Translations under genes and position numbers: made by a program
Source of the DNA: Pseudomonadota bacterium
GTDB taxonomy: Bacteria; Pseudomonadota; Alphaproteobacteria; Rhizobiales; Rhizobiaceae
Direction: 5' to 3'
Assembly: GCA_023444445.1 (NCBI GenBank)
Contig: JAEXMK010000069.1
Coordinates: forward strand, 1-9,708
DNA length: 9,708 bases
The notes under the pieces: generated by a model
What the model saw: the letters and a program-made list of their open reading frames with translations, nothing else
Databases searched by the model: none
What the model was told of the DNA's origin: nothing
Part shown: positions 4,596-9,708 of the stretch, in pieces
Numbering within the stretch: position 1 is the first letter of the stretch
Layout: each line of letters begins with the position of its first letter

Positions 4596-7109
4596 ATGAA
4601 GACACATGCACGGGCGGTGGTGATCGGTGGCGGCGTTGTCGGCGTCTCGACGCTATATCATCTTGCCAAGAAGGGCTGGAGCGACAGTGTGCTCATCGAG
4701 CGCAAGGAGCTGACCTCCGGTTCCACCTGGCACGCGGCCGGGCTTTTGCCGCTGTTCAACATGAGCTACTCGGTTGGCCAGATCCACAAATATTCCGTGA
4801 AGTTCTATGAGGAGCTTCAGGAAGAGACCGGCATGAATGTCGGTTTCTCCAAAGTGTCCAACATCCGTCTCGCCCGCACCAAGGATCGCTGGGACGAATA
4901 TATGTATTATGCCGGCATTGCCGAAACGATCGGCGTGCGCGTCAACATGCTGACGCCGGAGCAGGTGAAGGAAATCTGGCCGCTCTGCGAAACGGACGGC
5001 CTGCTCGGCGCCATCCAGCATCCTGACGATGGTTATATCCAGCCCGCAGACCTGACGCAGGCGCTGGCCAAGGGCGCGCGTGACCGCGGGGCGACCATCT
5101 ATCGCAACACGACAGTCACCGCCATCGAGCAGCTTGAAGACGGTCACTGGAAGGTGACGACGGACAAGGGCGAGATCATCGCCGAACACATCATCTCCTG
5201 CACGGGTTCGTTCGCGCGCAAGACCGGCGAGATGGTGGGCATCAACATTCCGGTCATTCCGGTCGAGCATCAGTACATCGTCACCGAGCCGCATCCGGCA
5301 ATTCAGGAACGCCGCCGTCAGGGCCTGCCGGAAATGGGTGTTCTGCGCGAATCCGACTCGGCCTGGTACATGCGCGAAGAAGCGGGCGGCCTGATCCTCG
5401 GCCCTTATGAAGTCGGCGCGCCGGTCTGTTATGTCGACGGCCCTTCCGATGACAGCGAATATGAGCTGTTCCAGGAGGAGCTGGACCGCCTGATGCCGCA
5501 TATCGAAACCGCCATGGTGCGCGTTCCGGCCTTTGGCGAAGTGGGCATCAAGAAGGTTTATAACGGCGCGATCGCCTATACACCTGACGGCAATCCGATT
5601 GTCGGTCCCGCGCCGGGCCTCAAGAATTTCTGGCTGAACGAAGGCCACTCCTTCGGCATCACCGCTGCCGGTGGTGCCGGCTGGCAGCTGGCCGAATGGA
5701 TCGTCGATGGCGAGCCGACGCTCGACCTGATGGGTGTCGATCCGCGCCGCTTCGGCCCTTACGCAACGGAAGGCTACCTCATCGCCAAGAACGAGGAAGC
5801 CTATGCCAACGTCTTCACCATGCATTATCCGGATGAAGAGCGCTCTGCCGCCCGTCCGCTGAAGACGACGCCGGTTTATGACCGTCTGAAGAAGCTCGGC
5901 GGCGTGTTCGGGTCCGTCTACGGCTGGGAGCGTGCCAACTGGTACGCACCGGAAGGTTATGCGCTGCGTGAGGAAGACCTCGGCGTTGGCGCAGACGTCA
6001 TCACCAGTCATAACCATGCGCCAGCCCTGGATGACGGCCGTATCGTCGAGAAGTGGTCGTTCCGCCGCTCGAACTACTTCGAGCATGTCGGCAACGAAGT
6101 GAAGAACGTGCATCAAAATGTCGGCGTGCTCGATATGTCGGCCTTCGCGAAGATGGAGGTGTCCGGTCCCGGCGCACGGGCCTGGCTCGACAGCATTCTC
6201 GCCAATGCGGTGCCGAAGAAGCGTGGCCGTATCGCGCTCACCCATCTCCTGACGCCGAATGGCGGCGTGAAGGCGGAATTCACGGTCTATGAATGGGCGC
6301 CGGGCCGCTTCTACATGGTTTCGGCCGGTGGTCTCGAAGCGCACGACCATGATGTGCTGTTCCGCCTGGCGCCAACCGATGGCTCGGTCGTGCTGCAGCC
6401 GATCACCCAGAAATACGGCGTGCTGGTTCTGGCCGGTCCGAAATCGCGTGATCTGCTTAAGAAGCTGACCCGCACCAGCCTTGAGAACAAGGACTTCCCC
6501 TGGCTCACCGGCAAGCAGATTTCCGTTGGCGTTGCGACGGCGCATGCGCTGCGCGTCAACTTCGTGGGTGAACTTGGCTGGGAGTTGCATCACCCAATCG
6601 AGATGCAGAACTACATCTTCGACCGGTTGATGGAAGCCGGTGCCGAATTTGGCATCAAGCCTTTCGGTATCCGCGCCATGGTGTCGATGTCGCTCGAAAA
6701 GTCCTATCGCAATATGGGCCGCGAGCTGTCGGTGGAATACAACGCCTATGAATCCGGTCTCGACCGCTTCCTGCGCCCGGAGAAGAACTTCATCGGCCGC
6801 GACGCGCTGGTGGCCTACAAGGAGGCGGGCCTGAAGTCGGTCTTCTCGACGCTGACTGTATCGGGCAATACGGATGTTGATGCGCGCGGTTCGGAGGCAA
6901 TTTTCGATGAAAACGGCGCGCTTGCCGGTCGTGCGACAAGCGGTGGCTTCGGCTGGCGCATGGGCAAATCCATCGCGCTTGCCATGCTCAAGCCGGAATT
7001 CGCGGCAGTCGGCACCAAGCTCAAGATCCGCATTCTCGGCACGTCCTATGATGCCGAAGTGGTGGAAGAGAGCCCCTTCGACACCGACAACGCGCTTCTG
7101 CGCGTATAA
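4596..7109 (+). CDS. Dimethylglycine dehydrogenase-like flavoprotein with GcvT domain
   Basis: An 837-residue cytoplasmic enzyme, probably oxidising dimethylglycine (or a related N-methyl amine) to sarcosine and passing the one-carbon unit to tetrahydrofolate, with electrons going to an electron-transfer flavoprotein. Domains: an FAD-dependent amine oxidoreductase (about 6-365) with the dinucleotide motif VVIGGGVVG (8-16) and SGSTWHAAGL, whose His46 matches the histidine that binds FAD covalently in mammalian dimethylglycine dehydrogenase; a linker domain (about 368-423); a GcvT folate-binding domain (about 425-710) including GRIALTHLLTPNGGVKAEFTV; and a GcvT C-terminal barrel (about 730-820). 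Length and order match the dimethylglycine/sarcosine dehydrogenase family. The AEFTV stretch recalls mammalian dimethylglycine dehydrogenase (AELTV, from memory) more than sarcosine dehydrogenase. This would act late in glycine betaine catabolism. Substrate remains inferred: no other betaine genes are in the window. Confidence 0.9.
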   Translation: MKTHARAVVIGGGVVGVSTLYHLAKKGWSDSVLIERKELTSGSTWHAAGLLPLFNMSYSVGQIHKYSVKFYEELQEETGMNVGFSKVSNIRLARTKDRWDEYMYYAGIAETIGVRVNMLTPEQVKEIWPLCETDGLLGAIQHPDDGYIQPADLTQALAKGARDRGATIYRNTTVTAIEQLEDGHWKVTTDKGEIIAEHIISCTGSFARKTGEMVGINIPVIPVEHQYIVTEPHPAIQERRRQGLPEMGVLRESDSAWYMREEAGGLILGPYEVGAPVCYVDGPSDDSEYELFQEELDRLMPHIETAMVRVPAFGEVGIKKVYNGAIAYTPDGNPIVGPAPGLKNFWLNEGHSFGITAAGGAGWQLAEWIVDGEPTLDLMGVDPRRFGPYATEGYLIAKNEEAYANVFTMHYPDEERSAARPLKTTPVYDRLKKLGGVFGSVYGWERANWYAPEGYALREEDLGVGADVITSHNHAPALDDGRIVEKWSFRRSNYFEHVGNEVKNVHQNVGVLDMSAFAKMEVSGPGARAWLDSILANAVPKKRGRIALTHLLTPNGGVKAEFTVYEWAPGRFYMVSAGGLEAHDHDVLFRLAPTDGSVVLQPITQKYGVLVLAGPKSRDLLKKLTRTSLENKDFPWLTGKQISVGVATAHALRVNFVGELGWELHHPIEMQNYIFDRLMEAGAEFGIKPFGIRAMVSMSLEKSYRNMGRELSVEYNAYESGLDRFLRPEKNFIGRDALVAYKEAGLKSVFSTLTVSGNTDVDARGSEAIFDENGALAGRATSGGFGWRMGKSIALAMLKPEFAAVGTKLKIRILGTSYDAEVVEESPFDTDNALLRV

Positions 7110-7130
7110 GATCAAATCCCCTCCCAAAGT

Positions 7131-7161
7131 CGGAATACGGCCCCTCGCGGGCCGTATTTCC
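7131..7161 (+). terminator. Hairpin terminator after the dehydrogenase gene
   Basis: AATACGGCCC (7134-7143), a CTCGC loop and GGGCCGTATT (7149-7158) form a perfect 10-bp stem. It extends to 13 pairs with one G-T wobble. It starts 21 bases after the stop at 7107-7109. The trailing tract (TTTCCGTTTAGG) is only moderately T-rich, so it may terminate with help or mainly protect the mRNA 3' end. Confidence 0.7.
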
Positions 7162-7194
7162 GTTTAGGTAAGCATGTGCTCAACTGATGCTTTA

Positions 7195-7217
7195 GGAATA
7201 ATGCTATTAATCATTCC
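7195..7217. promoter_or_regulatory. Operator-like inverted repeat with extended -10 upstream of the response regulator
   Basis: GGAATAAT (7195-7202) and ATCATTCC (7210-7217) are inverted at 7 of 8 positions. Between and overlapping them is TGCTATTAA (7202-7210), which fits an extended -10 element; I see no good -35 box. A repressor or activator binding this dyad could control the response regulator gene that starts 51 bases further on. The assignment is a pattern match only. Confidence 0.35.
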
Positions 7218-7268
7218 GCAAAATGGGCCTGTTATCTTCCGCTGGCATTCGATGGGGGTCGGGACAGA

Positions 7269-8102
7269 ATGAATTTCCTGGGCATAACGGGCATGCAATA
7301 TTCAGGCGTGCCTTTCACCAATAACCGGATTTTGCTGGCGGAAGACAGCAACGTGTTCACACAGATGGTGAGCATGCGGCTTAATGAAATGCTGGGCGTT
7401 TCCGTGGAGGTTTGCCGCTCATTTGAAGAGTTGCAGGCCTGTTACGAACATTCGTCCGAGCCGGTGACACTTGCCATTTCCAACATCAACCTGCCGGGGG
7501 CGGAAAAGGGCGAGGCGCTGGAATATCTGATCGATCTTTCGATCCCGACCATCGTTTTTACCAGTACCTTTCATGAAGCGACCCGCGAAACGCTGATCGC
7601 CAAGGATGTTGTCGATTACATCCTCAAGGACAATATTTTCGCCGTGGACATGCTGACGGAATCGGTCTGTCGCTTTCTCACCAATCACCGCCATCATGTG
7701 CTGATCGTCGACGACAGCCCGACGGCGCGGGCGCTGCTTTCGAGCCGTCTCAAGCGCTATAATTTCCGCGTCAGCCTTGCCGACAGCGGTGCGAAGGCGC
7801 TCGAAATCCTCAAAGCCAATCCCGATATCGGTCTTGTCGTAACCGACTACAACATGCCTGACATTGACGGTTTTGAACTGACGCGGCGCATCCGCACCGT
7901 GCGCGGTTCGCATGAGTTGCGCATCATCGGCGTATCTTCCTCCACCAACCGGCTGCTTTCGGCGCGGTTCCTGAAGGCGGGCGGCAATGATTTCATGCTG
8001 CGGCCTTTCATCGACGAGGAATTTTACTGCCGCGTCAACCAGAACCTCGATACGCTGGTGCAGATTCAGCTGGCAAAGGCGGGAGTGCGGCCGGCCGCCT
8101 GA
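7269..8102 (+). CDS. Tandem-receiver response regulator without output domain
   Basis: A 277-residue cytoplasmic signalling protein made of two CheY-like receivers. Receiver 1 (about 19-138) keeps the acidic pair E25/D26, T98 and K120, but the phosphoacceptor position is Asn72 (ISNINLPG), so it probably cannot be phosphorylated normally. Receiver 2 (about 142-262) has D148/D149, phosphoacceptor D193 (VTDYNMPDIDGF) and S223, but Arg245 replaces the usual lysine before Pro246. Its closing motif, RFLKAGGNDFMLRPFIDEEF then a short helix, is the pattern I know from two-receiver diguanylate cyclases, where a GGDEF domain follows. Here the protein stops about 15 residues later, and the next gene begins 15 bases on. 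It may work as a phosphorelay intermediate or by binding a partner. The ATG at 7269 has a modest GGGA upstream; the ATG at 7293 is an alternative without a better site. Confidence 0.9.
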   Translation: MNFLGITGMQYSGVPFTNNRILLAEDSNVFTQMVSMRLNEMLGVSVEVCRSFEELQACYEHSSEPVTLAISNINLPGAEKGEALEYLIDLSIPTIVFTSTFHEATRETLIAKDVVDYILKDNIFAVDMLTESVCRFLTNHRHHVLIVDDSPTARALLSSRLKRYNFRVSLADSGAKALEILKANPDIGLVVTDYNMPDIDGFELTRRIRTVRGSHELRIIGVSSSTNRLLSARFLKAGGNDFMLRPFIDEEFYCRVNQNLDTLVQIQLAKAGVRPAA

Positions 8103-8115
8103 GCGGGGCTCTTTT
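8095..8115 (+). terminator. Weak candidate terminator at the convergent junction
   Basis: CCGC-CTGA-GCGG (8095-8106), spanning the response regulator stop codon, is followed by GGCTC and TTTT (8112-8115). The stem is only four base pairs, so this is a weak candidate. It is the only structure I see between the two convergent genes. Confidence 0.25.
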
Positions 8116-8117
8116 CG

Positions 8118-9674
8118 TCAAAGCTGGGATTCCAACGGCAGGAAACGCATGATGCCGGCAATAATCCGGCGGCTGATGGCGGCGTCGGGCTCGCGACGAT
8201 AAATCCTCGACTGCCCCTGTTCCTCCGTTACCCAGACGAGGTGTTTGCCCTTGTCGATTTCCAGCTCGAAACTCATCGTCCGGCGAATTTCGTCGGCGAA
8301 TATCTCGTCCATACATGCAACCAGTGCTGCAGAGCTAAACACCACGCCCATTTCCGTGTTGAGCGATGCGGACCGTGGATCAAAATTGAGTGAGCCGATG
8401 TAGCCCCTGTTGCCATCTCGCGTGAATGCCTTGGTGTGCAAACTTGCCTGACCCGAGCCGCGCAGGGTGAAACTCGGCTGATCCGCCTGCGCGCGCAGCT
8501 CATGCAGCCGCACGCCGCTGGCGAGAAGCGGTTTTCGATAGCGGGCATAACCGGCGTGAACGGCGGCCACATCCGTTGCGGCCAGCGAATTCGTAAGGAT
8601 AGCGACGGAGACGCCGCTTTCGGCAAGTTGTGAAAATATCCCCAATCCCTGTTTGCCGGGAATGAAATAGGGGGAGGTGATATGCAGGCTGTCGCGTGCC
8701 TCCTGCATCAGCGGCAGCAGGCTTTCCATCAGGAAGTTGTGACCCTTGCGGCGTTTGCCTGCCGCCTTTTCCGGTGGATCGGCCAGAACATCTGCCGCCT
8801 CGACCCAGTGCAGGCGGTCCGACATCAGGAAATGGTTGCGGTCATACTGGCTTTCGACGCGCTCCAGATAGGGTTTGGCCGCCTCGCTTTTCGGCAGCGC
8901 ATCCAGTTCGCGCCGCAACTTGGCAAGTTTATTGGGCCTGCGCGCCAGCAGCGAGCGTACCGGCACGGAAACGGCGCTGTTCCAGTAATCATCGAAGATT
9001 TCGGTGGCGTCGGCGACGATCCCGCCAAAACCGAGAACGTCGAAATCGTGGAAATTCGCCCGCTCGGCGGCATCGAAATAGGCGTCGCCTATATTACGTC
9101 CGCCGACGATCACGGCGCGGCCATCGGCAATCCATGCCTTGTTGTGCATACGCCGGTTGACGCTTCGGAAGCGCAACACCAGTTCGAGACTGCGATGCAG
9201 GATATTTTCCCGCGCCCGGGTGGGATTGAACAGGCGAAGTTCGATGTTGGGGTGGCTGTCGATGGCGTGGAAGATGCGGTCTGACATGGAGACGCCGAGA
9301 TCATCGAGCAGCAGCCGCACGCGCACGCCACGATCCGCGGCGGCAATGACCTCGCGCATCATCAGCCGCCCGGTCAGGTCGGCATTCCACATGTAATACA
9401 TGAGATCAAGACTGCGTCCCGCCGCCCGTGCCGCTGCCACGCGTACCGCAAAGGCATCGAGGTTGGAATGCAGCAGGCAGAGTGCGTTTTTCTCGTTCCA
9501 GCCGTTCCTGATCGATTGCCAGTGACGGTCCAGCGCCGTTTCGTCTTCGGCAACGGGGAGGGCGGTGGAGGGGCGTTTGGGAATGGCCTTTTCCCGCTGT
9601 TTGCCGATGACGACGAACAGGCTTGGCGCGATGAGCACGAGAAGAATGACGATGAAGACCGTAAATGCAGTCAC
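8118..9674 (-). CDS. Phospholipase D-family protein, cardiolipin synthase-like (ClsC type)
   Basis: A 518-residue membrane-anchored enzyme of the phospholipase D superfamily, probably transferring phosphatidyl groups to make cardiolipin or hydrolysing phospholipids. One N-terminal membrane helix (residues 4-23) precedes two catalytic halves. HKD motif 1 has H177, K179 and D184 (MHNKAWIADG...GGRN); HKD motif 2 has H413, K415 and D420 (LHTKAFTRDG...GSLN). The segment SLDLMYYMWNADLTG...AADRGVRVRLLLDD is characteristic of ClsC-like synthases, which have one anchor instead of the two of ClsA. Both active sites look intact. The start is a GTG (9674-9672), forced because in-frame TGA and TAA codons lie about 25-30 bases upstream with no ATG between; its Shine-Dalgarno (GGGAG) is about 12 bases away, so translation may be weak. 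It converges on the response regulator gene with a 15-base gap. Substrate specificity is inferred. Confidence 0.92.
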   Translation of the reverse strand: MTAFTVFIVILLVLIAPSLFVVIGKQREKAIPKRPSTALPVAEDETALDRHWQSIRNGWNEKNALCLLHSNLDAFAVRVAAARAAGRSLDLMYYMWNADLTGRLMMREVIAAADRGVRVRLLLDDLGVSMSDRIFHAIDSHPNIELRLFNPTRARENILHRSLELVLRFRSVNRRMHNKAWIADGRAVIVGGRNIGDAYFDAAERANFHDFDVLGFGGIVADATEIFDDYWNSAVSVPVRSLLARRPNKLAKLRRELDALPKSEAAKPYLERVESQYDRNHFLMSDRLHWVEAADVLADPPEKAAGKRRKGHNFLMESLLPLMQEARDSLHITSPYFIPGKQGLGIFSQLAESGVSVAILTNSLAATDVAAVHAGYARYRKPLLASGVRLHELRAQADQPSFTLRGSGQASLHTKAFTRDGNRGYIGSLNFDPRSASLNTEMGVVFSSAALVACMDEIFADEIRRTMSFELEIDKGKHLVWVTEEQGQSRIYRREPDAAISRRIIAGIMRFLPLESQL

Positions 9675-9708
9675 TTGTTTTGATCGCTCCCGGCCCGAAG
9701 ATTATCAG

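Noticed and set aside
6276..6278. Glu561 of the dehydrogenase where stand-alone T-proteins have an Asp thought to act on folate
   Set aside because: From memory, mammalian dimethylglycine dehydrogenase also has Glu in the matching stretch, so this looks like a subfamily trait rather than a lost catalytic residue.
4653..7127. An 824-codon open frame antisense to the dehydrogenase gene
   Set aside because: It is the complementary-register shadow of a strongly biased GC-rich gene. Its translation shows no domain or plausible composition, while the forward product has an unmistakable flavin and GcvT architecture.
8087..8098. Perfect 12-bp GC palindrome GCGGCCGGCCGC near the end of the response regulator gene
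   Set aside because: It falls in codons for the Arg-Pro-Ala-Ala tail in a GC-rich genome and has no loop to make a useful hairpin; chance is sufficient.

Overview
The window reads as chromosomal DNA of an alphaproteobacterium of the Rhizobium/Agrobacterium type. The basis is GC-rich, GC3-biased genes, rhizobial-style families (a large DUF3772-type MscS channel, a mammalian-like dimethylglycine dehydrogenase fused to a GcvT module) and compact intergenic gaps. This assignment comes from gene content and remembered family features, not from a database search.

Layout, left to right. At the left edge two overlapping partial reading frames, one per strand, run off the window and I cannot choose between them. 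An AT-rich stretch follows, then a small secreted protein with ten cysteines (271-987, +). It ends at a clear intrinsic terminator and is followed by a 79-bp element bounded by inverted repeats. tRNA-Lys(CUU) lies on the minus strand at 1158-1233, with a recognisable promoter just upstream and a long hairpin beyond it. A small GlsB/YeaQ/YmgE-family membrane protein (1388-1642, -) is divergent from a large mechanosensitive channel gene (1788-4433, +). Next come a covalent-flavin dimethylglycine dehydrogenase-like enzyme (4596-7109, +) with a strong hairpin terminator, and a tandem-receiver response regulator with no output domain (7269-8102, +). The latter converges on a phospholipase D/cardiolipin synthase-like gene (8118-9674, -).

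The genes look like single-gene transcription units rather than one operon. A loose theme is envelope and osmotic stress: a channel, a stress membrane protein, catabolism of a betaine breakdown product, and a phospholipid enzyme. That grouping is inference only.

I found no clear evidence of a new multi-gene system. The most interesting items are the secreted cysteine-rich protein, whose fold signature resembles phage 'structural protein P5'-type domains, and the response regulator, which resembles a two-receiver diguanylate cyclase that lacks its GGDEF domain and has a substituted phosphoacceptor in its first receiver.
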